This document shows positions 16,035 to 24,038 of a stretch of 30,460 nt of DNA, piece after piece. This stretch comes from Suilimivivens sp045586385. Its GTDB lineage: Bacteria > Bacillota > Clostridia > Lachnospirales > Lachnospiraceae. Location of the stretch: contig JAZNAE010000024.1 of NCBI GenBank assembly GCA_045586385.1, forward strand, positions 1 to 30,460, read 5' to 3'. The position numbers and the translations under genes are program-made. The first letter of the stretch is position 1; every line of letters starts with the position of its first letter. The notes under the pieces are model-generated. The model was not told the DNA's origin. It did no database searches and saw only the letters and a list, made by a program, of their open reading frames with translations.

Positions 16035-16085
16035 GATAATTGCCTCCTATCTTACTATCCATGGTTTATCACCATGTCCGACTTC

Positions 16086-16529
16086 TTAGTTAAAGGGCAG
16101 TTCCTCGTCAATTCCGTCCGGAATATTCATGAAACCGTCACCTGCGCCACTGGGCTGTGGCATGCTGTTTCCTCCTCCGGTATAGCCCCCATCGCCACCG
16201 GATGAATTTTTGCTCTCAGCGAATTCCTGATCTTCTACCACTACATCCGTAGTATAAACCCTTACACCGTCTTTATTGGTGTAGCTGCCCGTCTGGATAC
16301 GGCCTGTGATTGCTACCTTAGTACCTTTTCTGAAGTACTTCTCAGCAAATTCACCTGCTCTTCCGAATGCAACACATCCGATAAAGTCTGCTGTCTGCTC
16401 ATCACCGTTACGGTTAAATCTGCGGTCAACAGCAAGTGTATATCTTGCAATCGCTGTCGCATTTTCTCCCTGTGAATATCTCACTTCGGGATCTCTTGTT
16501 AAACGCCCCATAAGTATTACTTTATTCAT
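16086..16529 (-). CDS. ssb: Single-stranded DNA-binding protein
   Basis: A 147-aa protein with an OB fold (about 1-105: 'MNKVILMGRLTRDPEVRYSQ', 'IARYTLAVDRRFNRNG', 'FIGCVAFGRAGEFAEKYF', 'GTKVAITGRIQTGSYTNKDG'), a Gly/Ser/Pro-rich linker and the acidic tip DEELPFN, which recruits replication and repair partners. It coats single-stranded DNA at forks. Its place between rpsF and rpsR is conserved in Firmicutes, so its level follows ribosomal protein synthesis. Start follows AAGGAGAG. Confidence 0.98.
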   Translation of the reverse strand: MNKVILMGRLTRDPEVRYSQGENATAIARYTLAVDRRFNRNGDEQTADFIGCVAFGRAGEFAEKYFRKGTKVAITGRIQTGSYTNKDGVRVYTTDVVVEDQEFAESKNSSGGDGGYTGGGNSMPQPSGAGDGFMNIPDGIDEELPFN

Positions 16530-16583
16530 ACATTCTCTCCTTGTCGTATCTCGTGTATGTTTATCACATCACACTTACACATT

Positions 16584-16874
16584 CTATTCCTCGTCTTGTT
16601 TTACGATTAAAAATCTTAAGACATTGTCCATGATACGAACACGGTTTTCGATTTCGATGGGTGCTGAAGTTTCAGCTTCGAACTTAATGAAGTAATAGAA
16701 AGCTTCTTTCATCTTCTGAACTTCATAAGCCAATCTCTTCTTACCCCAGTCGTCAACCTCAGTAATTGTTCCGCCGAATCTTTCGATTAAAGCTTTACAT
16801 TTGTCAACTACTGCTGCTCTTTCATCATCTTCGATTTTCGCACTAACAACAACGGCTAATTCATATTTGCTCAT
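16584..16874 (-). CDS. rpsF: 30S ribosomal protein S6
   Basis: A 96-aa protein of normal length: 'MSKYELAVVVSAKIEDDERA', 'IERFGGTITEVDDWGKKRLA', 'YEVQKMKEAFYYFIKFEAET' and 'NRVRIMDNVLRFLIVKQ'. It binds S18 and 16S rRNA. It is the first gene of the operon, with the ribosome binding site AAAAGGAGGT. A 5' leader of about 110 bases with several hairpins precedes it and may carry autoregulation by the S6:S18 complex, as known from other bacteria. Confidence 0.98.
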   Translation of the reverse strand: MSKYELAVVVSAKIEDDERAAVVDKCKALIERFGGTITEVDDWGKKRLAYEVQKMKEAFYYFIKFEAETSAPIEIENRVRIMDNVLRFLIVKQDEE

Positions 16875-16900
16875 GCTTCGTTACCTCCTTTTGGTCTCTG

Positions 16901-16974
16901 GCCCCTGCCTGACAGGAGCAAGGAAAATTTACTCCCTGTTAAGGGAAATATTTGTCTCACTTACGTGAAACAAA
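16901..16974 (-). promoter_or_regulatory. Structured rpsF mRNA leader, possible S6:S18 autoregulatory element
   Basis: Three hairpins lie between the promoter and the ribosome binding site: 16951-16974 (10-bp stem with one wobble pair, 4-base loop), 16933-16946 (5-bp stem) and 16901-16919 (7-bp stem with one mismatch). rpsF leaders in many bacteria bind the S6:S18 complex, but I could not find the characteristic CCG bulge, so the assignment is tentative. Confidence 0.35.
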
Positions 16975-16994
16975 ACAACATATCACGAGTTAAT

Positions 16995-17023
16995 ATAATA
17001 TCATAGTCTTTTTGGTTTTGCAA
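16995..17023 (-). promoter_or_regulatory. SigA-type promoter of rpsF-ssb-rpsR
   Basis: On the minus strand TTGCAA (17018-17023) and TATTAT (16995-17000) are separated by exactly 17 bases, about 120 bases before rpsF. No terminator is seen after DUF951, so readthrough from upstream is also possible. Confidence 0.7.
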
Positions 17024-17053
17024 GCATTTCTCCGCAATTTTTCTGCATTTTTT

Positions 17054-17242
17054 CTACTTTTCTTCTTTGCGGACAATCTCCTTTACATTCTTCTCTACCT
17101 GTTTTCTGGGTGTCATGATTTGATGAGCGCAACCTACGCATTTTAATCTGAAATCTGCACCAATCCGCAGCACCTCCCATTCCTTACTTCCGCAAGGGTG
17201 AGGCTTTTTTAATTTCAGAACATCTCCAACCTGAATATCCAT
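17054..17242 (-). CDS. DUF951 family small protein
   Basis: A 62-aa protein with the conserved DUF951 pattern: 'VGDVLKLKKPHPCGSKEWEV', then 'GADFRLKCVGCAHQIMTPR'. Three cysteines (PHPCG, CVGC) with a nearby histidine suggest a metal site. It is found across Firmicutes, its function is not known, and it often lies near housekeeping genes. I choose the ATG at 17242, preceded by AAGGGA. A longer reading from 17287 starts right after the sirtuin stop without a binding site. Confidence 0.88.
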   Translation of the reverse strand: MDIQVGDVLKLKKPHPCGSKEWEVLRIGADFRLKCVGCAHQIMTPRKQVEKNVKEIVRKEEK

Positions 17243-17287
17243 ATACTTATATCCCTTCTGACATGACTCTTCATTTCTTATCATCAT

Positions 17288-18004
17288 TTATAATTGTGAA
17301 AATATTTCTCCGATACTGCCCTGTACAACCAAATCCGCCACCGAATCTCTTGCAGTCGGTGTTTTATTAATCAAAATTAATTTATTTCCTTTATAATAGT
17401 CAATTAAACCTGCTGCCGGGTACACCACCAGCGAAGTTCCTCCAATAATCAATACGTCTGCATTACTGATAAAACTGATGGCATCTGATAAAGTCCGGTT
17501 ATTAAGCCCTTCCTCATATAAAACCACATCCGGCTTAATCGGTCCGCCACAATCATCACACTTTGGAACACCATCGGCATGTAACATATACTCGGCATCA
17601 AAAAATTTTCCGCAACGTTCACAATAATTGCGAAGAACACTTCCGTGAAGTTCCAGCACTCTCTTACTTCCTGCAGCCTGATGAAGTCCGTCAATATTCT
17701 GTGTAATGACTGCTTTTAACTTTCCTTCCTTTTCCCACTGTGCCAGCTTTTTATGTGCCGCATTGGGTTTCGCTGTAAGGCATAACATTTTATCCTGATA
17801 AAAACGGAAAAATTCTGACGGGTTTCTTCTATAAAAAGAATGACTCAGAATTGTTTCCGGCGGATAATCGTATTTCTGATTATAAAGTCCGTCTACACTC
17901 CGAAAATCGGGAATACCGCTTTCGGTGGAAACTCCGGCACCACCAAAAAATACAATATTATTACTGTTATCAATGATTTCTTTTAACCTTTCGACAGTTG
18001 TCAT
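17288..18004 (-). CDS. NAD-dependent protein deacylase (sirtuin, Sir2/CobB family)
   Basis: A 238-aa enzyme that removes acyl groups from lysines using NAD. Motifs: 'FFGGAGVSTESGIPDFRS' (NAD site), 'ITQNIDGLHQAAGS', catalytic His in 'ELHGS', the zinc cysteines 'CERC' and 'CDDC', 'IKPDVVLYEE' and 'GTSLVVYPAAGL'. It begins at the ATG preceded by AAAGGAG (start 18004); an in-frame ATG at 18031 lacks a binding site. It lies 29 bases after the MATE gene and 45 before DUF951, probably one transcript. With five GNAT acetyltransferases at the right end the window holds both acetyl-adding and acyl-removing enzymes, but no direct link is shown. Confidence 0.95.
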   Translation of the reverse strand: MTTVERLKEIIDNSNNIVFFGGAGVSTESGIPDFRSVDGLYNQKYDYPPETILSHSFYRRNPSEFFRFYQDKMLCLTAKPNAAHKKLAQWEKEGKLKAVITQNIDGLHQAAGSKRVLELHGSVLRNYCERCGKFFDAEYMLHADGVPKCDDCGGPIKPDVVLYEEGLNNRTLSDAISFISNADVLIIGGTSLVVYPAAGLIDYYKGNKLILINKTPTARDSVADLVVQGSIGEIFSQL

Positions 18005-18033
18005 AGCTACCGGCTCCTTTCCATCTAGCATTC

Positions 18034-19401
18034 TTATAATTCTGATGCCACCTTTATTTTCTTAATCCATTTGCCGCTTTTTAGTCTGATTACACACCAC
18101 ACCGCTTTGAGTACTTGATCAATTTTAAGGAAAAAGTAAATCCAAAATGCCGGCATATGTAATACGAGACCTGCCAAAATACCAAGGGGAACCGATGCCA
18201 CCCACAGGAAAATATTATCTGCCAGCATCAGCATTTTAGTATCTCCGCCGCCTCTAAGTACCCCTTTGGTCATAATGCTGTTGGTCGCTTGAAACACAAC
18301 AATAATACAAATGGACAACATCAATTCTTTTGCTATTTCCTGTGTCTGCGGTGACAAATTATATGCACGGATTATGGGACCACTGATCAGCATAATAATT
18401 CCTGCCGCAAGCAGTCCGAACACAATACCAATGCCAAGAAATGCGTATCCCTGCCCATGTGCCTTTTCCCGATTTCCTTCTCCCAATGTATAACCGGTAA
18501 CAATAGCGCCGGCCTGTGAAAATCCCTGAATCATAACAGAGCTTAACTGCTGGGTTACTGCAGTTACGGCATTGGCTGCCACAAAGCTTTCACCCAATCT
18601 TCCGATAACCATAGCCACTGAATTATTTCCAAGTGCCAAAATTCCGTCACTGACAAGTACCGGTATGCTGATGCGGATATATTCTTTCCATAATTTCCCT
18701 ACCGGAGCAAATAAATCCTTAATTCTAAAACAAATCTCTTTATCCTTTAAGAAAAGATATCCACAGATAACGGAAAACTCAAATATACGTGCAATCAACG
18801 TTCCGATTGCTGCACCTGCAACTTCCATTCTGGGTGCGCCCAGTCTACCGAAAATAAACATGTAATTGGCACCTACATTAACAAAGAAGGCTGCTATGGA
18901 CGTATATAGTGGAATTCTTACCTGCCCCACATTTCGAAGCACAATGGTACAAGTAAGTGATAATCCTAGTAAATAGTACGTCACCACGGAATATTCCAAA
19001 TATCTGGCACCATTTGAGATAATAGCTTCCTCCACCGTGTAGATTTTCATAATCTGCTCCGGCAAAAAGATAGTTGCCACACAAAATAATGTTGACATGG
19101 CAAGGCAAAGCCTGAGCATAATAGAAACCGTACTTTTTAAGGATTGGTTGTCACGCATTCCATAGTAACGCGCCACTAAAACAGATGCGCCCATGCCGAT
19201 TCCCATACAAAAAATATGAAAGATATTAATAAACTGGTTTGCAAGCGATACAGCAGATAGCTGTGTTTCTCCCACTATCCCAATCATGATGGTATCCATT
19301 ACATTGACGCCGTTGGTGATCAGTCCCTGTAGCGCAATGGGAATGGCAATACTTGCTACTTTTTTATAAAAATTTCTGTCATTTACATATAATTTCTGCA
19401 A
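18034..19401 (-). CDS. MATE family multidrug/sodium exporter
   Basis: About 455 aa with twelve predicted membrane helices and the duplicated MATE layout: 'IAIPIALQGLITNGVNVMDT' opens the first half and 'ISIPVLVSDGILALGNNSVA' the second. 'GMGASVLVARYYG' and 'MTKGVLRGGGDTKMLMLADN' are typical of the family. It exports drugs or metabolites in exchange for Na+ or H+; the substrate cannot be predicted. I choose the TTG at 19401, which follows AAGGGG at good spacing. Any start upstream, such as the TTG at 19443, would lie within the terminator of the preceding gene. Confidence 0.9.
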   Translation of the reverse strand: MQKLYVNDRNFYKKVASIAIPIALQGLITNGVNVMDTIMIGIVGETQLSAVSLANQFINIFHIFCMGIGMGASVLVARYYGMRDNQSLKSTVSIMLRLCLAMSTLFCVATIFLPEQIMKIYTVEEAIISNGARYLEYSVVTYYLLGLSLTCTIVLRNVGQVRIPLYTSIAAFFVNVGANYMFIFGRLGAPRMEVAGAAIGTLIARIFEFSVICGYLFLKDKEICFRIKDLFAPVGKLWKEYIRISIPVLVSDGILALGNNSVAMVIGRLGESFVAANAVTAVTQQLSSVMIQGFSQAGAIVTGYTLGEGNREKAHGQGYAFLGIGIVFGLLAAGIIMLISGPIIRAYNLSPQTQEIAKELMLSICIIVVFQATNSIMTKGVLRGGGDTKMLMLADNIFLWVASVPLGILAGLVLHMPAFWIYFFLKIDQVLKAVWCVIRLKSGKWIKKIKVASEL

Positions 19402-19420
19402 CTTAAAATACCCCTTAAAT

Positions 19421-19453
19421 AAAAACTGAACCCCGCAAAGCAAAGTTCAGTTT
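19421..19453 (-). terminator. Intrinsic terminator of the acyltransferase-hydrolase gene
   Basis: A 9-bp perfect stem (AAACTGAAC 19423-19431 with 19445-19453) continues into T5 on the minus strand, 15 bases after the stop. Confidence 0.9.
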
Positions 19454-19468
19454 CATTTTAAATCTTTT

Positions 19469-21592
19469 TTATTTTTCTGTCCAGTGTAGCTCATCTATAA
19501 ATTCCTGGGTTTTTTCTGCAATAGCCGGAGCTGTATAATATACGAAATACGGATTGCCGGCGAGAATGTCTATCTTTTGTATACCCGGGTTGGAAATTAC
19601 ATTTTTATGTATTTGAAGCCAGTCCAAATCACCATATACTTTCCCCTTGCAACTGTAATTGGCAAGTAAAAACAATACCGGCATATCTTCCGCATATTTT
19701 TTCCCGAATAATTTCTCTGCATTTTTATACTCATACCTGGCTTCTTCTATTGCATTTTTATTAGCATAGTTATCCACCCACATTTCTTCAATCACTTCCA
19801 TCTCCGGTTTGATACTGTAACGGTACATACTTCTGTACGCGTTAAACCACATTCTCGAAAAACCTGTGGCTACAAATATCTGTTCCGTATAATATGATAC
19901 TTGGTTCACTCTTGCAATATATCTTTCATATTCCGAAGCCGTCATCTGCTGTATTCTGATGGTCTCCTCCACCTGCTCTGCCACGTAGGTATCTAATGCA
20001 ATCACCGCCTCCACTTCTTCCGGATAGACATATGTATAAAGCTGTGTATAAAGCCCGGCTGAATGATGTGGCATTAAAATATACGGTCCGGTTTCTCCTA
20101 AATTGCTTAATGCTGTGTGCACTTCATATATTAGTCTCTCTGCACTGCGTTCTCTATCCGTATCATCACTGTATCCGCGTCCAAAGTTATCAATCACAAT
20201 CACCTTATTCTTTTCTGCCAAAGAATCTGCTAACGGCTTCAAAGTAACAGTAGGACAAACATCCTGTATTCCGCTCAGCAACACGATCGTATGCTCACCT
20301 TCACCGGTCACATAGGCAGCCATCTTCTCCCCGTCTACTTCTGTATAGATAATATTGTCTTCTCCATACTTTGCTACTTTCGCTTTCATATCCCGGCTTT
20401 TTTTGTAACTTGTCACAGTAAAAAACAAAGTAATCACCAAAAATATTCCAAGAAAAATAAATGCTATTTTCTTCAGATAATTACACATATCCCGCACACC
20501 TTCTTTTTTGTTTTCCAAAAAAGTAAGTATCACTTTGTGCACGAAATGTAAACCAAACGCAAGCGGAACGGAAATCACTAACACCACCAATGTATATACT
20601 GCAACGTTCCTAATATAATAAAGCGGCTCAATATTTTCCTTAATAAAACTATATCCGAACAATTGCACAAACAGACCGTGAACCAAATACAATTCCAAGG
20701 TAATACTTCCTGTAAAAGCAAGAATCTTGTTACCAATCTTTATTTTCATTCCCAGCATAAACACAAACGCAACAAATGAAGTGGCTGCTACCATTTGTAA
20801 CAAAAGGCATCCCCATCTGTTTATCATATTCTCCGAGACAGCAAATGAGAGCACGGTCAGCAGAATGGATAAAATCACATACATCAGATATCGCTTTTTT
20901 ATTTCCGTAAGTATTTTTTCTTCATACTTTGCAAACAAAAGACCAACCATAAACAAAATGACTGTATTATACCACCAGTCACCATATATCCAGAAGTCAC
21001 AGTAAAGCATGTACGCAAGTATAAACAGTCCAAGTACAGCTATTGCAAATTTTTCTTTTTTGCAAAAACGAAAAGCAACCCAAAAACCAATGTAAAGAAC
21101 TATTAACGCAAACACAAACCATGCATAGGTATTAAACAAATTTGGTCCGCCCACGCTAAAAGGATGTGCAAACCAGGTAATTTTATCTCCCATCCGCATT
21201 CTAAAATACAAAAAGAAAAAGCTGGTTGTCACAAACGCCAAAATAAGCGGCAAAATACGACGGGCAAAAAAGCCTTTCAAATAATTATCTTTTATAAGAT
21301 AACTCTTGTACATGCCGTAGCCTGAGCAAAACAAAAAAACAGCAACCAAAAGATACCCTATGGGCACAAAAAAATCCAATCCATGCACGATATATTCCTG
21401 CTTCAACCACGGTGCACATGTCTTTTGTCCCAAATGATGAAATACAATGCAAACTGCAAAGAATCCCTGTAGCGCTTTCGTCTGGGACAGCGACATAAAA
21501 TCATCATTCCATGTATTTTTTCCATACAACTTTGCTCCATAAAACAGCAAAAGAATTAATAACGGATAATAAATATAAACAATATAATTCAT
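19469..21592 (-). CDS. Acyltransferase-3 membrane domain fused to an alpha/beta-hydrolase-like domain
   Basis: A 707-aa two-domain protein. Residues 1-355 are an acyltransferase-3 (OafA/YrhL-like) membrane domain: 'KALQGFFAVCIVFHHLGQK' carries the usual His (52/53), about ten helices follow, and 'LELYLVHGLF' closes it. After another membrane helix (about 375-396) comes a domain (about 410-705) with an alpha/beta hydrolase fold: 'HTIVLLSGIQD', 'VIVIDNFGRGYSDD', and a nucleophile-elbow-like 'PHHSAG' with Ser511. It departs from the canonical pattern: the elbow reads H-x-S-x-G, and where relatives have GNHY near the end it reads GNPY (Pro681 in place of the catalytic His). The helix order suggests the second domain faces outside. 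Acetylation or trimming of a surface glycan or lipid is a guess. Confidence 0.85.
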   Translation of the reverse strand: MNYIVYIYYPLLILLLFYGAKLYGKNTWNDDFMSLSQTKALQGFFAVCIVFHHLGQKTCAPWLKQEYIVHGLDFFVPIGYLLVAVFLFCSGYGMYKSYLIKDNYLKGFFARRILPLILAFVTTSFFFLYFRMRMGDKITWFAHPFSVGGPNLFNTYAWFVFALIVLYIGFWVAFRFCKKEKFAIAVLGLFILAYMLYCDFWIYGDWWYNTVILFMVGLLFAKYEEKILTEIKKRYLMYVILSILLTVLSFAVSENMINRWGCLLLQMVAATSFVAFVFMLGMKIKIGNKILAFTGSITLELYLVHGLFVQLFGYSFIKENIEPLYYIRNVAVYTLVVLVISVPLAFGLHFVHKVILTFLENKKEGVRDMCNYLKKIAFIFLGIFLVITLFFTVTSYKKSRDMKAKVAKYGEDNIIYTEVDGEKMAAYVTGEGEHTIVLLSGIQDVCPTVTLKPLADSLAEKNKVIVIDNFGRGYSDDTDRERSAERLIYEVHTALSNLGETGPYILMPHHSAGLYTQLYTYVYPEEVEAVIALDTYVAEQVEETIRIQQMTASEYERYIARVNQVSYYTEQIFVATGFSRMWFNAYRSMYRYSIKPEMEVIEEMWVDNYANKNAIEEARYEYKNAEKLFGKKYAEDMPVLFLLANYSCKGKVYGDLDWLQIHKNVISNPGIQKIDILAGNPYFVYYTAPAIAEKTQEFIDELHWTEK

Positions 21593-21669
21593 CCTATTCC
21601 CCTATTCGTTTTTATTTTCTCCATCTTAGCAATTTGTCCTACCTTCGTATATCAAAATCCAAAGATTTA

Positions 21670-21678
21670 TGTTATAAT
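21670..21678 (+). promoter_or_regulatory. Extended -10 promoter of the AraC-type regulator
   Basis: TGTTATAAT is a perfect extended -10 (TGnTATAAT), 46 bases before the ATG. No good -35 is seen at standard spacing, as often tolerated with this form. Confidence 0.65.
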
Positions 21679-21724
21679 ATACATATATTTTTTTGCATTT
21701 ATTATTTATCATGAGGTGTCAAAA

Positions 21725-22486
21725 ATGGGTAAAAAAGCACACATTACGACAAAAGATGTACAGCATCTGCAATCCTTAAAATTAGAAAAAGGATTTGCAC
21801 ATTATTCGCAAAACGAAGATATGAAACGATATGAATATATGATTATGGGAGATATGCGAAGTGTTGAGGAAGCCAGGAAAACTTTTATTGCCGAGAGGCA
21901 GGGATGTCTTTCCAAAGACCCTATCCGCAATCTGAAATATATGTTTGCCATTTCTACAGGGCTTGCTTCACGTTTTGTAGTAGAAGCAGGCCTTCCCATC
22001 GAAGTGGCATATTCCATCAGCGATTTATATATACAGAAGATGGATGAATTAAACACGGAATCAGAAATCACGGAATTACAATGCGAAATGCATGCTCACT
22101 ATACAAGAGAAATGCAGAAAATACGCAAGCAAAATGCGTTTTCACGTCCTGTCAACCAATGTATTGAATATATTGATGCACATTTAAATGAGCACATTAC
22201 ACTTGCTGTTTTGTCAGCACAAATCGGGCTTTCCGCAGGACACCTTTCTGCCGTATTTAAAAAAGAAATGAATCAAACCATCGGGGATTATATCACCAAA
22301 ACACGAATTGAAACGGCAAAAAATATGCTGAACTATTCTGAGTACACTTACTCTCAAATCAGTTCAGCACTTGCCTTTTCTTCTCAAAGTCATTTCACGA
22401 AAGTCTTTCGTGAGAAAACCGGGTATACCCCCAGAGAATACCGTATGAAATTTTATGTAAAGAGCATCTCCGTTCCTAAGTCCTAA
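21725..22486 (+). CDS. AraC family transcriptional regulator
   Basis: A 253-aa regulator. The N-terminal 150 residues are a helical domain ('DPIRNLKYMFAISTGLASRF', 'AYSISDLYIQKMDELNTESE') of the kind common in gut Firmicutes. The C-terminal 100 residues carry two HTHs ('ITLAVLSAQIGLSAGHLSAV' and 'YSQISSALAFSSQSHFTKVF') ending in the signature 'REKTGYTPREYR'. The ATG at 21725 follows GAGGTG; a GTG at 21716 overlaps that site and is unlikely to be the start. It is divergent from the acyltransferase-hydrolase gene, sharing about 130 bases, so that gene is a plausible target. Its 3' end overlaps the next, converging gene by 11 bases. Confidence 0.92.
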   Translation: MGKKAHITTKDVQHLQSLKLEKGFAHYSQNEDMKRYEYMIMGDMRSVEEARKTFIAERQGCLSKDPIRNLKYMFAISTGLASRFVVEAGLPIEVAYSISDLYIQKMDELNTESEITELQCEMHAHYTREMQKIRKQNAFSRPVNQCIEYIDAHLNEHITLAVLSAQIGLSAGHLSAVFKKEMNQTIGDYITKTRIETAKNMLNYSEYTYSQISSALAFSSQSHFTKVFREKTGYTPREYRMKFYVKSISVPKS

Positions 22487-23162
22487 CCACACCGATGCAG
22501 GTTCCGATGTACTCAATTTCATTCATGCGTTTTAACACAATATCCGCACCTTCGCTATGCAAACATTTTAAACGGTATTGACCATCTTCTTCCACAAACT
22601 TTCTGATATATGCCCGGTCTGTTTTATAAAAGGCCGCATACTCTCCGTTTCTCGGGAAGCGGTTTTCAAATAACAGAATGTCATCTTTGCAATATACCGG
22701 TAGCAAATCGTTATTCGGAATCGTGATGGCAATATACGCTTCATCGATGACCGTATCGATATAAATCACTTCACTGTTTTCATAAATAATTCCACTTCTG
22801 ACATCACCCCTGGGAACCAGACATGGAATTTGATGTTTCCCGGTTGCTTCACGGTCTGCTTTTGCCGCTGTAGCCTCATATCTGGATACCACTTCAATAA
22901 TGCTTTTCCCATGAGGCCCACATGCCCGGTAATTCTGCAGCAATAACCTTTCCTGAGGTGTATGATTGCACTGCCCCATCATACAGTTGACGCTTAAGTT
23001 AAATGCTTTTGCCATCTTCATGACAGTTGACACTTTCGGGTCGTTGGTCTTTCCGTAATAAACGTTTCTGACTGTTTCCATAGGAAGGTCCGCTATATCG
23101 GCAAGTTGCTGAAGAGACCATCCCTTTTCATATAACAGTTCTTTTAACCGCGCACTTATCAT
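22476..23162 (-). CDS. XRE regulator with S24/LexA-like C-terminal domain lacking the catalytic dyad
   Basis: A 228-aa protein. Residues 1-60 are an HTH ('GWSLQQLADIADLPMETVRN', 'VSTVMKMAKAFNLSV'). Residues about 110-228 align with the LexA/CI peptidase fold: 'RGDVRSGIIYENSE', 'YIAITIPNNDLLPVYCKDDI', 'RNGEYAAFYKTDRAYIRKF' and 'YIGTCIGVV'. In my alignment the LexA catalytic Ser falls on Asp152 and the catalytic Lys on Arg187, so autocleavage is not expected. It is probably a ligand-responsive or constitutive repressor rather than an SOS-cleaved one. No other phage gene is nearby. Its 3' end overlaps the AraC gene by 11 bases in the opposite direction. Confidence 0.87.
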   Translation of the reverse strand: MISARLKELLYEKGWSLQQLADIADLPMETVRNVYYGKTNDPKVSTVMKMAKAFNLSVNCMMGQCNHTPQERLLLQNYRACGPHGKSIIEVVSRYEATAAKADREATGKHQIPCLVPRGDVRSGIIYENSEVIYIDTVIDEAYIAITIPNNDLLPVYCKDDILLFENRFPRNGEYAAFYKTDRAYIRKFVEEDGQYRLKCLHSEGADIVLKRMNEIEYIGTCIGVVRT

Positions 23163-23209
23163 ATTGTAAATTCCCCTTTTATGAAATAATCCTATTTATT
23201 TCTATAAAA

Positions 23210-23238
23210 AATATGCGGTAAAAACGTCTTTCTGTCAA
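23210..23238 (-). promoter_or_regulatory. Candidate promoter of the S24-like regulator
   Basis: On the minus strand TTGACA (23233-23238) and CATATT (23210-23215) are 17 bases apart. The plus-strand word TGTCAA of the -35 box recurs upstream at 23287 and 23308 as TGTCAAA, which may be repressor sites. The gap 23163-23319 is otherwise AT-rich without further features. Confidence 0.5.
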
Positions 23239-23319
23239 CAAATTATTTTTATTTTTTATATTTTTTTAACTCAAAACCGCTAAAAATGTCAAAAAAATTG
23301 CGATTTTTGTCAAATTTGG

Positions 23320-23997
23320 TCATTTTACAATTCCACCATGAAAATTACACTCATAAATTTTATTTTTCCTGTAATATATTTCTTCCTGCCCCTGAAACCA
23401 AATAAACTCTCCTGACACTTGGCAATGATAAAGATAGTCTCCCTTTTCATATACTTCCGGACCTCTGTATGGCATTTCCTTCGGAACTGCCATAAGCGCT
23501 TCCTTCAAGAAATCACCACTAAAGTTTTCCCCTATTACACGCCCTGCATAATTCATGCTCCAAATCGGTGTATCATGTAACCAGACAGCCTCTTCTCCCG
23601 CAAAACATTCTCCACCCAGATAAGTATCATAATATTTATATCCTGTACTGTTTTCATAGCTTAAGTCATGAGAGCCCGATCTGCATGGCTTTACTTCCGG
23701 TGCCTTGGCAGCATATGTATTCCTCTTTGCCAATAAAAGAAATTCTATTGTTTTGTCAATATCCAAATTATCTCTTGCAGAAAGAACAAGATTACATTCA
23801 TCACTTTCCTTTACTATTCGGTCAATGGTCACCCCATATAATTCACTCAGCAATATTAATCCGCTTAATTCCGGCACAGCTTGTCCTGTTTCCCATTTGC
23901 TGACAGTCTGTCTTGCAATGCCCAATTTATCTGCAAGTTGTTCCTGCGAATAGCCGTTTTCTTTCCTTAAAAGTTGTAATTTTTCCTGTAAAACCAT
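23320..23997 (-). CDS. XRE regulator with C-terminal DUF5680-like domain
   Basis: A 225-aa protein. Residues 1-62 are an XRE HTH ('NGYSQEQLADKLGIARQTVS', 'KWETGQAVPELSGLILLSEL'). From about residue 80 follows a domain with 'FLLLAKRNTYAAK', 'YKYYDTYLGGECFAGEEAVW', 'PIWSMNYAGRV' and 'YRGPEVYEKGDYLYHC'. The pattern matches DUF5680, a sensory or binding domain of unknown ligand commonly attached to this HTH in Firmicutes. The ATG follows GGGAGGTGG. A palindrome covers its own -10 box, consistent with autorepression. Confidence 0.88.
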   Translation of the reverse strand: MVLQEKLQLLRKENGYSQEQLADKLGIARQTVSKWETGQAVPELSGLILLSELYGVTIDRIVKESDECNLVLSARDNLDIDKTIEFLLLAKRNTYAAKAPEVKPCRSGSHDLSYENSTGYKYYDTYLGGECFAGEEAVWLHDTPIWSMNYAGRVIGENFSGDFLKEALMAVPKEMPYRGPEVYEKGDYLYHCQVSGEFIWFQGQEEIYYRKNKIYECNFHGGIVK

Positions 23998-24022
23998 AGA
24001 AAACCACCTCCCAATGCAATCA

Positions 24023-24038
24023 TGCTATTATTATAGCA
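24023..24038 (-). promoter_or_regulatory. Palindromic operator over the -10 box of the XRE-DUF5680 gene
   Basis: TGCTATTATTATAGCA has 6-base perfect arms around a 4-base centre. On the minus strand it contains a consensus TATAAT (24030-24035), about 25 bases before the ribosome binding site. Confidence 0.65.

Noticed and set aside
22476..23162. Prophage remnant suggested by a CI/LexA-like repressor
   Set aside because: No integrase, attachment repeats, structural or lysis genes are near; neighbours are ordinary chromosomal genes.
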